Shown: piece by piece, positions 53,410-61,415 of the stretch
Numbering within the stretch: position 1 is the first letter of the stretch
Layout of the letters: the number at the start of each line of letters is the position of its first letter
Assembly (NCBI RefSeq): GCF_000317835.1
Contig: NC_019793.1
Span: 3,352,501 to 3,416,500, forward strand
From: Deinococcus peraridilitoris DSM 19664
GTDB taxonomy: Bacteria; Deinococcota; Deinococci; Deinococcales; Deinococcaceae
DNA: 64,000 nucleotides
Direction: 5' to 3'
Position numbers and translations under genes: made by a program
The notes under the pieces: model-generated
The model's input: the letters and a program-made list of their open reading frames with translations, nothing else
The model's database searches: none
Told to the model about the DNA's origin: nothing

Positions 53410-53919
53410 TCACTCTGCGCTGGTCGCCAGCAACTCCTCCAGCTCACGCAGGGCTCGCCGTTCATCGCTGTCCACCTGTACGCCGCCCAGGCCCAGAATA
53501 CCGCCTTGGGCCGAAGCCTTTGCAGCACCAATGGCGGTCTGCAACAGCAGTTGGCGGTATTCCTGTGCATCCTGGCTGCTGGCACGGCTGTCAACGAGCA
53601 GCAGTGCCTGGCGCACACCCGCGAGGGCTGCGCCGCTCACTTCGGCCACGTGGCTCACGGCTTCCTGTGCTGGAGCTGCCGCTTCAGGAGCGTAGTGATA
53701 ATCGAGGGCGAGGGCGCCGAGCAGGGCACTGTCCGGATTGTTCCGTACGAGATTCACCAGGATGTCGTTGACTGCCCGTGTCTCGGCGCGCAGCCCCAGC
53801 GCTCCACTGGGGCTCGCCGACATCACGTACAGGGCCGCGCAATTCGGACCCTTCAGGATATCGCTCCACTCGCTTTCACTGAACTGCTCTTTGATCGATT
53901 GTCTCTCCGCAATGTTCAT
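53410..53919 (-). CDS. Hypothetical soluble protein
   Basis: A 169-residue protein with no signal peptide or membrane helix. Segments such as QSIKEQFSESEWSDILKGPN and the helical VSGAALAGVRQALLLVDSRA indicate a compact alpha/beta domain. It was not recognised as any family. AGGAGG lies 7 bases before the ATG at 53919, giving a firm start; an upstream extension of 48 codons lacks such a site. A conserved housekeeping protein of unknown role is the safest reading. Confidence 0.7.
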   Translation of the reverse strand: MNIAERQSIKEQFSESEWSDILKGPNCAALYVMSASPSGALGLRAETRAVNDILVNLVRNNPDSALLGALALDYHYAPEAAAPAQEAVSHVAEVSGAALAGVRQALLLVDSRASSQDAQEYRQLLLQTAIGAAKASAQGGILGLGGVQVDSDERRALRELEELLATSAE

Positions 53920-54130
53920 GGTGTTGCCTCCTGAGAAGTCCCAGCACTCCTGGCCGGAGGTTAACCCATCACCTGCAGTGCAGGGATTTACTGCTTCTTG
54001 GTGTTCCGCACCCGCTTCACGCCCACCACCCCGCAATTCGCAGCTCCGCCGTGGAGCGGTCATATCTCAGGCCATACGGGTCGATGGTGGGTGTGTTTCG
54101 CTTCCATATACCTTATGCTCGGCGGCAGAT

Positions 54131-54595
54131 ATGGAGTGGAACGCGCAACTGGGCATCCTGCTGGAAGTGTCGCTCGCCATGCTGCTCGGCGGACTGATCG
54201 GCCTGGAGCGTGAATTCGCCCAGCGTCCGGCTGGTTTTCGTACGCACATGCTCATCGCGGGTGCGGCGGCTTTGCTGGTGGGTCTTGGTGAAGCGCTGCT
54301 GCGCCAGTTCCTCCCCTTGGCCGCCGATGTGCGCAGTGACCCGATCCGGGTCGTCGAAGCTGTCGTCGCTGCGGTGGGTTTTATCGCTGCCGGGTCGATC
54401 CTGCGGACCCGCCGAGGCGATGACGTGTAAGGTCTCACCACGGCGGCGTCACTGCTGATGTCTGCCGCCATCGGCATCAGCGTCGCGGTGCAGCAGTACT
54501 TGCTCGCGGTGGGGGTGACAATCCTGTCGCTGCTGGTCCTGCTGGGGCTGCGCGCCGTCGAGGTGTGGGTGGGCAAGCGCGTCCGGCACGAATGA
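54131..54595 (+). pseudogene. MgtC/SapB-family membrane protein with in-frame TAA
   Basis: Reading from the ATG at 54131 gives the MgtC N-terminal part (EVSLAMLLGGLIGLEREFAQ, RPAGFRTHMLIAGAAALLVG, VGFIAAGSILR), then TAA at 54428-54430. Directly after it the same frame resumes the family sequence GLTTAASLLMSAAIGISVAV and runs to TGA at 54595, totalling about 154 residues, the normal size. A single change from a sense codon such as CAA would create the stop. The first 99 codons alone lack half the membrane domain, so the gene is probably inactive. Confidence 0.8.
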
Positions 54596-54670
54596 GCAGG
54601 TGCGGGGGAGGCTGCCGACTTCAGGATGCGGGTCGCACAGCGTTCACACGCCTTGTGCTCAAATAGCCTC

Positions 54671-55060
54671 GTGACGATTCCAGGCGCCGTGCTTCGTGGA
54701 CGAGGGCAGTTGCTCCTGATTCTGGGCATGCTGCTGGTGCTCATCCTGGCACCGATGCTCGCCGAGTGGCTGCGTGGAGATTTGCGGCGTGTGGGCGGGC
54801 ACCTCCTGACCCTGGGCCTCACCGCCGGGCTGTTCGGACAGGCGTTCCGCGGGACGCGCTGGGCGCGTCACCTCACGGTGGCCCTGGCGTTCATCGGGGG
54901 GATGCTGGCCGCCTTGCTGGGTCTGATCGCATCGACGGGCTCCGACTGGGGCTTTGTGGTGTTCTTTGTTGGCCTGGCCTTCATCGGATGTGGTTTTGCG
55001 CTCATCGCGCTGCCCGACGTCGAGACGTACCTGGAGGCCCGTCGGGGTGAGCGGCCTTGA
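54671..55060 (+). CDS. Hypothetical four-helix membrane protein
   Basis: A 129-residue protein with four hydrophobic helices (LLLILGMLLVLILAPMLAEW, LLTLGLTAGLFGQAF, LTVALAFIGGMLAALLGLIA and FVVFFVGLAFIGCGFALIAL) and short charged loops. No family recognised. The start is uncertain: GTG at 54671 is used, with a -10-like TCAAAT 6 bases before it. Its stop overlaps the start of the RNHCP gene. Confidence 0.6.
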   Translation: MTIPGAVLRGRGQLLLILGMLLVLILAPMLAEWLRGDLRRVGGHLLTLGLTAGLFGQAFRGTRWARHLTVALAFIGGMLAALLGLIASTGSDWGFVVFFVGLAFIGCGFALIALPDVETYLEARRGERP

Positions 55061-55395
55061 GTCGCCGCTTTACGGTGCAGGGCACCAACGAAGGCTTCAC
55101 CTGCGTTCATTGCGGCGCCGAGGTCGCGCCCCTGCGGAGCGGCAGCGTGCGCAACCACTGTCCGGTGTGCCTGTGGAGCCTGCACGTCGACGAGTTTCCC
55201 GGTGACCGCGCCAATCCCTGCCGGGGCCCCCTGCGGCCGGTAGGAGTGGAGCATAGTGCCAAGAAAGGCTGGATCATCGTGCACCGCTGCGAGCGCTGCG
55301 GTTTTGTGGGCCGTAACAAAGCTGCCCTGGACGATCCGCAGCAAAGCGACGACTACGCGCTGATCGTCGAGTTGTCGGGCCGCCCCGTGAAGTAG
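55057..55395 (+). CDS. RNHCP-domain zinc-binding protein
   Basis: A 112-residue protein with three Cys-x2-Cys motifs: FTCVHCGAE (about 14-22), the name-giving RNHCPVC (about 33-39), and CERCGFVGRN (about 77-86). It probably binds zinc; RNHCP proteins are small and of unknown function, perhaps nucleic-acid binding. The start is TTG at 55057, overlapping the stop of the membrane gene (TTGA). Co-transcribed with it. Confidence 0.8.
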   Translation: MSRRFTVQGTNEGFTCVHCGAEVAPLRSGSVRNHCPVCLWSLHVDEFPGDRANPCRGPLRPVGVEHSAKKGWIIVHRCERCGFVGRNKAALDDPQQSDDYALIVELSGRPVK

Positions 55396-55445
55396 GACCG
55401 CCTCGTCGGCACGGATGTCCTGTGACGTGCGTTGCCATGATCCGG

Positions 55446-55451
55446 TAGACT
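55446..55451 (+). promoter_or_regulatory. -10 box (TAGACT), leaderless type
   Basis: Six bases before the ATG of the 56-residue membrane protein gene at 55458. Confidence 0.6.
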
Positions 55452-55457
55452 TCCGCC

Positions 55458-55628
55458 ATGTTGTGGGTTTTTGTCTTGCTCGTGCTGCTGTCGGCTCTGG
55501 CCATTTTGTACGCTGCCATCGGGCCCCTGCGCGCCACGGGCAGCGCGCGCACTTTGCGCCTGGTGGCAATGGTGCAGTTCGCGGTGGCGGGGGTGCTGGT
55601 CCTGGCGCGTCTGACGGGGTTTGCGTGA
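55458..55628 (+). CDS. Two-helix mini membrane protein
   Basis: A 56-residue frame: M-LWVFVLLVLLSALAILYAA, then a short polar loop (IGPLRATGSARTLR) and LVAMVQFAVAGVLVLARLTG. Two hydrophobic helices fill almost the whole protein. Support comes from TAGACT 6 bases before the ATG and from the TGATG overlap of its stop with the metallo-hydrolase start. Function unknown; probably the first gene of the operon that leads into purN. Confidence 0.65.
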   Translation: MLWVFVLLVLLSALAILYAAIGPLRATGSARTLRLVAMVQFAVAGVLVLARLTGFA

Positions 55629-56527
55629 TGCACACCATCGACCTGCACTTTCAGGGGGTAGCGGGCGTGATCGCCTGTTACGTGCTGGAGAGCACGGAAG
55701 GGCTGATCCTGATCGATCCTGGTCCGAGCAGTAGCCTGGGGGCGTTGCGGTCGGGATTGCGTGACCTGGGCTTTACGCTCGGTGAGGTTCGCCACGTGCT
55801 GCTGACCCACATTCATCTTGACCACGCGGGGGCGGCCGGGAACATCGCACGCGAAAGTGGCGCCACCGTGTACGTTCACGCGCGCGGCGCCGCTCATCTC
55901 GTCCGGCCCGAGCGCCTGTTGGCGAGCGCGACGCAGATTTACGGTGAGCAGATGGACCCGTTGTGGGGGGGTATGCCTGCCGTGCCCGAGGCACGATTGG
56001 TCACCGTCGACGGCGGCGAGACACTCACCCTCGGCGGGGTAAGGCTCGAAGTGCTGTATACACCCGGTCACGCGGTGCACCACGTTGCCTGGCACGTTGG
56101 CGACGAACTGTTCTGTGGGGACGTGGCGGGCGTGCGGCTGTCGAACTCGCAGTCTCCCCGCGCACCCACGCCGCCTCCGGACATCGATCTCGAGCTGTGG
56201 CGTGAAAGCCTGGAGCGGCTGATGGCCCTGAACGCGCGGGTCGTGCACCTGACGCACTTTGGCAGTTATAGCGATGTGCAGGAGCACTGGCGACAGCTGC
56301 TCGCCAATATGGAGCGTGACGCGCAGGTGGTGCGCGACAGTCTGGCACGTGCCGAGACTTCGGATGATTTGACCCGCACATTCGTCGACCGGCTCGAAGC
56401 CCAGCTGTCAGAAGAAGGACCGGATCTGGCCGAGCGTATGCGCTTTGCCAGCCCCGCGTGGATGAGCGTACAGGGCCTCACGCGCTACTGGGGTAAGCAC
56501 GACGCCCGCCCGTCCGAGGATCGGTGA
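55628..56527 (+). CDS. Metallo-beta-lactamase-fold hydrolase
   Basis: A 299-residue enzyme. The zinc motif is H61-x-H63-x-D65-H66 (LLTHIHLDHAGAAG), with later ligands in TPGHAVHHVAW, FCGDVAG and LTHFGSY. An Asn/Ser-rich loop and about 80 C-terminal residues of helices form a substrate cap, as in glyoxalase II-like or LACTB2-like enzymes. Substrate unknown. The frame is open further upstream, but ATG at 55628 overlaps the preceding stop. Its own stop overlaps purN (TGATG). Confidence 0.88.
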   Translation: MHTIDLHFQGVAGVIACYVLESTEGLILIDPGPSSSLGALRSGLRDLGFTLGEVRHVLLTHIHLDHAGAAGNIARESGATVYVHARGAAHLVRPERLLASATQIYGEQMDPLWGGMPAVPEARLVTVDGGETLTLGGVRLEVLYTPGHAVHHVAWHVGDELFCGDVAGVRLSNSQSPRAPTPPPDIDLELWRESLERLMALNARVVHLTHFGSYSDVQEHWRQLLANMERDAQVVRDSLARAETSDDLTRTFVDRLEAQLSEEGPDLAERMRFASPAWMSVQGLTRYWGKHDARPSEDR

Positions 56528-57432
56528 TGACGCTCGCCCCATCGGCGAGACTGGCGGTGCTGGCTTCCGGAAGGGGCTCCAACCTCGCGGCCCTGCTGGA
56601 AGCCTTTCCCGGACAGGTCGCAGTGGTGATTTCCAACAAGCGTGACGCTCCAGCCCTGGAGCGCGCACGTGCAGCCGGTATCGAAGCGCTGCACGTGCCC
56701 TGGCCTCCGGGCGGCGCACGGGATTTCGAAGCGGCGGTGGAAACGCTGCTCAGCTCGCGTCAGGTTACGCTGGTGCTGCTCGCAGGCTTCATGCGCCTGC
56801 TGTCACCCGGCTTCACGCGCGCCTGGCACGGCCGCATTCTCAACATCCATCCGTCATTGCTGCCCGCTTTTCCCGGCCTGCATGCGCATGCCCAGGCACT
56901 GAACGCCGGAGCCGCATTCACCGGCTGCAGCGTGCATTTTGTCGACGCCGGTTGCGACACCGGCGAGGTGATTTTGCAAAAGCGAGTGCCTGTACAGGCG
57001 GGTGACACCGAGGAAACGCTGTCGCGGCGCCTGTTGCCCGCCGAGCACGAAGCCTATCCGCAGGCCGTGCGGCTGGTGCTGCGTGGCCTGGCGTTTCCCC
57101 GCCCGCAGCCTGGTGAGATCGAGGCCGAGTTCGGCGTGAACGTTGCGGCGGACGCACAAGGCGTGCGGGCCGCACGCCTGCTGCGCGACTGGGGCAGGGA
57201 AGACGCTGTCGCGGACGCACTTGAAGGTCATCTCACCCCTCTGACGTCTTTGGCGCGCTCCACTGACGAGCTTCGCCTCGCCTGGACAACCCTCGATTCG
57301 CTCAGTGAGCGGCGTGCACGCTGGGAAAAGCGTGGCGAACTGCTGGTGCAGGCAGAGACGCTGGGGCTCGGAGCCCATTGCGCCCGGGCGCTGGCGGTCA
57401 CGGCAGACGAGTGGGACACGACGACGTACTGA
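56527..57432 (+). CDS. purN: Phosphoribosylglycinamide formyltransferase PurN with extra C-terminal domain
   Basis: A 301-residue protein. Residues 1-200 are a standard PurN, which formylates GAR in purine synthesis: SGRGSNL (14-20), N106 and H108 in LNIHPSLLPAFPG, D144 in DAGCDTGEVI, all at the E. coli numbering. The last 100 residues (AEFGVNVAADAQGVRAARLL onward) have no counterpart in ordinary PurN, which ends near 212. That part is mixed helical, with WDTTTY at the end. GTG at 56524 is an alternative start. Followed by purD after 54 bases. Confidence 0.9.
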   Translation: MTLAPSARLAVLASGRGSNLAALLEAFPGQVAVVISNKRDAPALERARAAGIEALHVPWPPGGARDFEAAVETLLSSRQVTLVLLAGFMRLLSPGFTRAWHGRILNIHPSLLPAFPGLHAHAQALNAGAAFTGCSVHFVDAGCDTGEVILQKRVPVQAGDTEETLSRRLLPAEHEAYPQAVRLVLRGLAFPRPQPGEIEAEFGVNVAADAQGVRAARLLRDWGREDAVADALEGHLTPLTSLARSTDELRLAWTTLDSLSERRARWEKRGELLVQAETLGLGAHCARALAVTADEWDTTTY

Positions 57433-57486
57433 GCTGTGAGGCGTCCAGGCGATCAGCCAAAGATGCGAGGCGCCAAAGGAGTATCG

Positions 57487-58746
57487 ATGAAGGTGTTACT
57501 GATCGGAAGTGGAGGGCGTGAGCACGCCCTGGCAGAAGCATTGTCGCGCTCGCCAAGTCTTTCGGCGCTGCTGGCGACGCCCGGCAATCCCGGCATCGCC
57601 CAGTTTGCACGGATCGTCGAGGCTGTGCAGTCGCCTTCAGCGCTGGCCGATCTTGCACAACGCGAGCAGGTCGATCTGACTGTCGTTGGTCCTGAAGTTC
57701 CTTTGGTGGCCGGCGTGGTCGACGAGTTTGAGGCTCGTGGCCTGCGAATCTTCGGACCGACCCGCAAAGCGGCGCGGATCGAGGGCGACAAAGCGTGGTC
57801 AAAAGCCTTTATGTCACGCCACGGCATTCCCACCGCACGCCATGAAAGTCTGACCGACCTGACGGCGGCGCGGGACGCAGCCGAGCGCTTTCCACTTCCA
57901 CTGGTGGTCAAGGATGCCGGATTGCGTGCCGGGAAGGGCGTAACAATCTGCCATGCCCGTGACGAGGTCGAGACGGCGCTGCTTGACATTTTCAGCCAGC
58001 CCGACGCCTGTGCAGTGCTGGAAGAATTCATGGTCGGGCAGGAGGTCACGGTTCTCGCCTTTACGGACGGCACCCGCGCCGTGGCCATGCCGACAGCGCA
58101 GGACCACAAGACCATCTTCGAGAACGATACCGGTCCCATGACGGGGGGCATGGGTGTGATTTGTCCGTTTCCCCTCACGCACGAGCAGCATGCCCGCATT
58201 GAGCGCGAGATTCTTGGCCCCACCCTTGCCGGACTGCGCCGTGAAGGAGCGCCGTTCGTGGGCGTCTTGTATGCCGGTCTGATGCTGACGGCGGAGGGGC
58301 CCAAGGTCGTGGAATTCAACTGCCGCTTTGGTGACCCGGAAGCCGAGGCGGTGCTGCCGTTGCTTCGCAGCGACCTTCTGAAGATCATCGAGGCCTGCCT
58401 CAATGGACGCCTCACGCCGGAGCTGGTGCAGTTCGACGACGGCGCCAGCGCTGTCGTCGTGATGGCAGCGCCCGGTTACCCTGGGGAAGCGCACAAGGGT
58501 GCTGTCGTGGAGTTGCCCGCCCTGCAGGCGTCCGAACGGATTTTTCATGCGGGCACGGCGCTTCAGAATGGGCAACTCGTCGCTGCTGGCGGGCGGGTGC
58601 TGGCAGTACAGGCCCGGGGAGACGATTTGGATGAGGCCGTGGAGCGCGCGTACGCTGTGGTCGAACGTGTCCGGTTTCCAGGAGCGCAGCTGAGGCGTGA
58701 TATCGGATTTCGCGTCGGCGTCGCTGTACGCGCAAAAACGCGTTGA
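57487..58746 (+). CDS. purD: Phosphoribosylamine-glycine ligase
   Basis: A 419-residue ATP-grasp enzyme that joins phosphoribosylamine to glycine, the step before PurN. The N-domain starts LLIGSGGREHALAEAL; ATP-grasp elements are AWSKAFMSRHGIPTA, VVKDAGLRAGKGVTI, PTAQDHKTIFENDTGPMTGG and VVEFNCRFGDPEAEAVLPLL with the metal-binding E/N. Complete. AAAGGAG lies 5 bases before the ATG. The 3' end overlaps the promoter of the tRNA gene. Confidence 0.96.
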   Translation: MKVLLIGSGGREHALAEALSRSPSLSALLATPGNPGIAQFARIVEAVQSPSALADLAQREQVDLTVVGPEVPLVAGVVDEFEARGLRIFGPTRKAARIEGDKAWSKAFMSRHGIPTARHESLTDLTAARDAAERFPLPLVVKDAGLRAGKGVTICHARDEVETALLDIFSQPDACAVLEEFMVGQEVTVLAFTDGTRAVAMPTAQDHKTIFENDTGPMTGGMGVICPFPLTHEQHARIEREILGPTLAGLRREGAPFVGVLYAGLMLTAEGPKVVEFNCRFGDPEAEAVLPLLRSDLLKIIEACLNGRLTPELVQFDDGASAVVVMAAPGYPGEAHKGAVVELPALQASERIFHAGTALQNGQLVAAGGRVLAVQARGDDLDEAVERAYAVVERVRFPGAQLRRDIGFRVGVAVRAKTR

Positions 58747-58771
58747 CGTGCCTCCGCCGAGCTGATAGCAT
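58743..58771 (+). promoter_or_regulatory. Promoter of tRNA-Leu
   Basis: TTGACG (58743-58748), 17-base spacer, TAGCAT (58766-58771). The -35 overlaps the purD stop codon. Confidence 0.75.
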
Positions 58772-58807
58772 CTCCACGTCCCATTTGGCCTGTTGAGCGG
58801 GATGCGG

Positions 58808-58890
<83 letters not shown>

Positions 58891-59037
58891 AGCGCAATAC
58901 GTATCGGGTGGGGGCCGTTTGGCCCCCACCTTGCTGTACCGGCATCCAAAATTTGGGCCACAAACGCTGCAGTTTCGTGCAAAGTTATGCAGCCATATCG
59001 ATCAGGCGCCGTGCGCGCAATCTGAAAGGAAGTCACG

Positions 59038-59262
59038 ATGATCTCGATTCTGTTGGAAGTGCTGCTGGCCCTGGTCTGTGTCGTGCTGGTATTCTTTGTG
59101 TTGCTGCAGGTTCCCAAGCAGGCGGGCCTGTCGGCCAGCATGGGGGGTGGCGGTAACCTGTTCGGCGGTCAGGGCGTTGAGGGGGGACTGGTGCGCCTGA
59201 CTGCGGTGGCGGGCGGCCTGTTCATGGTGATCTGCCTGCTGTTGGCGATCATTCCGCGCTGA
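59038..59262 (+). CDS. secG: Protein translocase subunit SecG
   Basis: A 74-residue protein with two helices (ISILLEVLLALVCVVLVFFV and AVAGGLFMVICLLLAIIP), separated by the Gly-rich loop with GLSASMGGGGNLFGG, which matches the SecG family. SecG assists SecYE in export. GGAAG is 7 bases before the ATG. It lies directly after tRNA-Leu, a common neighbour of secG, and is closed by a long palindromic hairpin. Confidence 0.93.
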   Translation: MISILLEVLLALVCVVLVFFVLLQVPKQAGLSASMGGGGNLFGGQGVEGGLVRLTAVAGGLFMVICLLLAIIPR

Positions 59263-59277
59263 TCAATTTTGTATTCA

Positions 59278-59313
59278 CAGACGCTGCTTCCCAGGCCTGG
59301 GAAGCAGCGTCTG
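59278..59313 (+). terminator. 36-base palindromic terminator of secG
   Basis: A perfect palindrome of 36 bases centred on GGCC, 16 bases past the secG stop, followed by CTCTGCTTG. Confidence 0.8.
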
Positions 59314-59462
59314 CTCTGCTTGTGCGCTTTGAGGTTGAGGCGGCCGAACGTGTATACCAGGAAAGTCTCCTTGGCTTTCGAGCCATGGAGAAGCTCCGCC
59401 CGCGATGGCCAAAACAACGTGTGGAACACCATTGTTTCGATTCAGCGTGAGAGGCTGGGCTA

Positions 59463-59491
59463 TTGACGGCTCATGTGGTTCACCCTATAGT
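59463..59491 (+). promoter_or_regulatory. Strong promoter of the peptide ABC importer
   Basis: TTGACG (59463-59468), 17-base spacer, TATAGT (59486-59491), near the sigma-A consensus, with about 90 bases of leader to the start at 59588. The 149 bases between secG's hairpin and this promoter hold a short open frame I do not trust. Confidence 0.8.
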
Positions 59492-59587
59492 AGCATCGCT
59501 GGAAACCTATACATCACCCTGGTGAATTCAATGCCGAGAGGCATGTCATCGGTGTATCGATCAGAAGTAACCAGCCCAGGAGGACCT

Positions 59588-61336
59588 ATGAAGAAAGCCT
59601 TGTTTGTTGCCGTGGCGATGTCGCTGACGTCCGCTCTTGCGGCGCCATTCGTGTGGCCCGCCAAGTGGTCGGCTGACGCTCCCAGTGCAGCCAAAAAAGG
59701 TGGCGAGCTGCGTCTCTCCGCCATCTCCGACTTCAAGTCGATGAACCCCTTCACTTCTTCGGAAGCCGACAGCATTCCGCTGCGTATGGGTTCGGGTGCG
59801 ACGCTGTTCCTGCAAGATCCAACCAGCGATGAGTTCATTCCTCACATGGCCGAAGCGGCGCCCACTGTCAGCAACAACGGCAAGCGCTTCGTAGTCAAGC
59901 TGCGCGAAGGAATGAAGTTCAGCGACGGTCAGGAAATCACCGCCGATGACTTCGTCACGACCATGAAGATCCATATGGACAAAGACGTGGGCAGCAACTC
60001 GTATGCCTCGTTCTTCCTGTCGGACAAGCCCATCCAGGTGCGTAAGCTTGACACCTACCGCCTGCAGTTCGATTTCCCTCAGGTCAGCTCCTCCGCGCTG
60101 AGCCGCATGTCCTACCAGGTCTGGCCCGACCACGTCTTCGGCAAGGCCCATACCTCGGGTGGCGCAGCTGCCATCAAGAACCTCTGGACGCTCAACACGC
60201 CCGCCAACCAGATCGTGTCGGCCGGCATGTGGGTCGTTGAAAACTACCGTGCTGGTGAGCGTACCGTCTTCCGCAAGAACCCCAACTGGGGCGAGTGGAA
60301 CAAGGACAGCGCCGGCAACGCGCTGCCCTACCTCGACCGGATGTCGGTGCGAATCGTCGCGGACCAGAACGCCAACATTGCTTCCTTTGTGGCGGGCGAA
60401 CTGGACACCGTGCCCGTGGCCACCGCCGACCAGCTGGCGCAGATCAAGCGTGCCATCGACGGCGGCAACCTGCGTGCAAGCCTGATCGCCAACGTGAGCC
60501 CGCAGGCCAGCAGCACCTGGATCACCTTCAACTGGAACCAGGGCGACAACGCGGACAAGCAGAAGCTCTTCCGTGACGTGCGCTTCCGGCGCGCCATGAG
60601 CCACATCGCCAACCGCCAGGCGATGGTTGACCTGGTGTACGGTGGCCTGGGCTCCCCGAGCTACTACAGCCTGTACCCCATCTTCGAGAAGGCCTGGGCC
60701 CCTACGAACACTCCCCGCTACCAGTACAACCTCGCGGAAGCCACCAAACTCCTTGGACAACTGGGTTACACCAAGAAGGACAGCGAAGGCTGGCTGGTGA
60801 ACGCTCAGGGCCGCCGCCTGGAATTCAGCCTCGCCACCAACGCCGGCAACAACCAGCGTGAAGGCCTGATGCGCGTCTTTGCCGACGAAGCCAAGAAAGT
60901 TGGCGTCAAGGTCAACGCGCAGGCGATCGACTTCAACGTCCTCGTAAACCAGCTGACCAGCACCGGTGACAAGCGCCCCTTCGACGCGATTCTGCTCGGT
61001 CTCTCGGGTGGCGCCAACATCTGGCCTTACGGCAGCAACGTGGTTCCCTGCACTGGTAACCTGCACTCGTACAACCGCTCGGGCAAGTGCCTCACCGCGC
61101 AAGAGCAACTGATGTCCAAGCTGTACTTCCAGGGTGACCAGGAACTCGACGTCGCCAAGCGCAAGCAGATCAGCGCGCAGCTCGTCAAGGTCGAATCCGA
61201 ACTGCAGCCGGTGGTCTACCTCGCCGCCCCGAACTTTCACGTCGCGTACAACAGCCGCCTTGGCGGCCAGTACCCGCGTGAAATGATGGACGCCTACTAC
61301 GGCCACCGCGTTCAGGCCCTGACGTACATCAAGTAA
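59588..61336 (+). CDS. Peptide-type ABC transporter substrate-binding protein (SBP family 5)
   Basis: A 582-residue exported protein. The signal peptide (KKALFVAVAMSLTSALAA) ends near residue 20; no lipobox. Family 5 signatures include LRLSAISDFKSMNPF, VKLREGMKFSDGQEITADDF (about 114-133) and the late FRRAMSHIANRQAMVDLVYG. It captures oligopeptides, or possibly nickel or opine-like ligands; the sequence does not tell which. AGGAGG is 4 bases before the ATG. It has its own strong promoter and a hairpin separates it from the permease genes. Confidence 0.93.
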   Translation: MKKALFVAVAMSLTSALAAPFVWPAKWSADAPSAAKKGGELRLSAISDFKSMNPFTSSEADSIPLRMGSGATLFLQDPTSDEFIPHMAEAAPTVSNNGKRFVVKLREGMKFSDGQEITADDFVTTMKIHMDKDVGSNSYASFFLSDKPIQVRKLDTYRLQFDFPQVSSSALSRMSYQVWPDHVFGKAHTSGGAAAIKNLWTLNTPANQIVSAGMWVVENYRAGERTVFRKNPNWGEWNKDSAGNALPYLDRMSVRIVADQNANIASFVAGELDTVPVATADQLAQIKRAIDGGNLRASLIANVSPQASSTWITFNWNQGDNADKQKLFRDVRFRRAMSHIANRQAMVDLVYGGLGSPSYYSLYPIFEKAWAPTNTPRYQYNLAEATKLLGQLGYTKKDSEGWLVNAQGRRLEFSLATNAGNNQREGLMRVFADEAKKVGVKVNAQAIDFNVLVNQLTSTGDKRPFDAILLGLSGGANIWPYGSNVVPCTGNLHSYNRSGKCLTAQEQLMSKLYFQGDQELDVAKRKQISAQLVKVESELQPVVYLAAPNFHVAYNSRLGGQYPREMMDAYYGHRVQALTYIK

Positions 61337-61370
61337 GGCGCTGAGTTCTCAACCGGTTTGTTTCTTCTTG

Positions 61371-61395
61371 GGGTAGCCCTTTTTGTGGGCTACCC
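61371..61395 (+). terminator. Intra-operon hairpin between binding protein and permease
   Basis: Perfect 9-bp stem (GGGTAGCCC and complement), loop TTTTTGT, no T-run after it, ending 9 bases before GGAGG of the permease. It probably acts as a partial terminator or an mRNA end protector that keeps binding-protein mRNA in excess. Confidence 0.6.
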
Positions 61396-61415
61396 TCATC
61401 CTCTGGAGGTACGTC

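Noticed and set aside
54428..54430. Recoding of the in-frame stop in the mgtC-like gene as selenocysteine or pyrrolysine
   Set aside because: The codon is TAA, which is used for neither.
59322..59450. 42-codon frame between secG and the peptide importer
   Set aside because: Reads somewhat like a protein but has no ribosome site, follows a terminator directly and has no -10 box at the leaderless distance.
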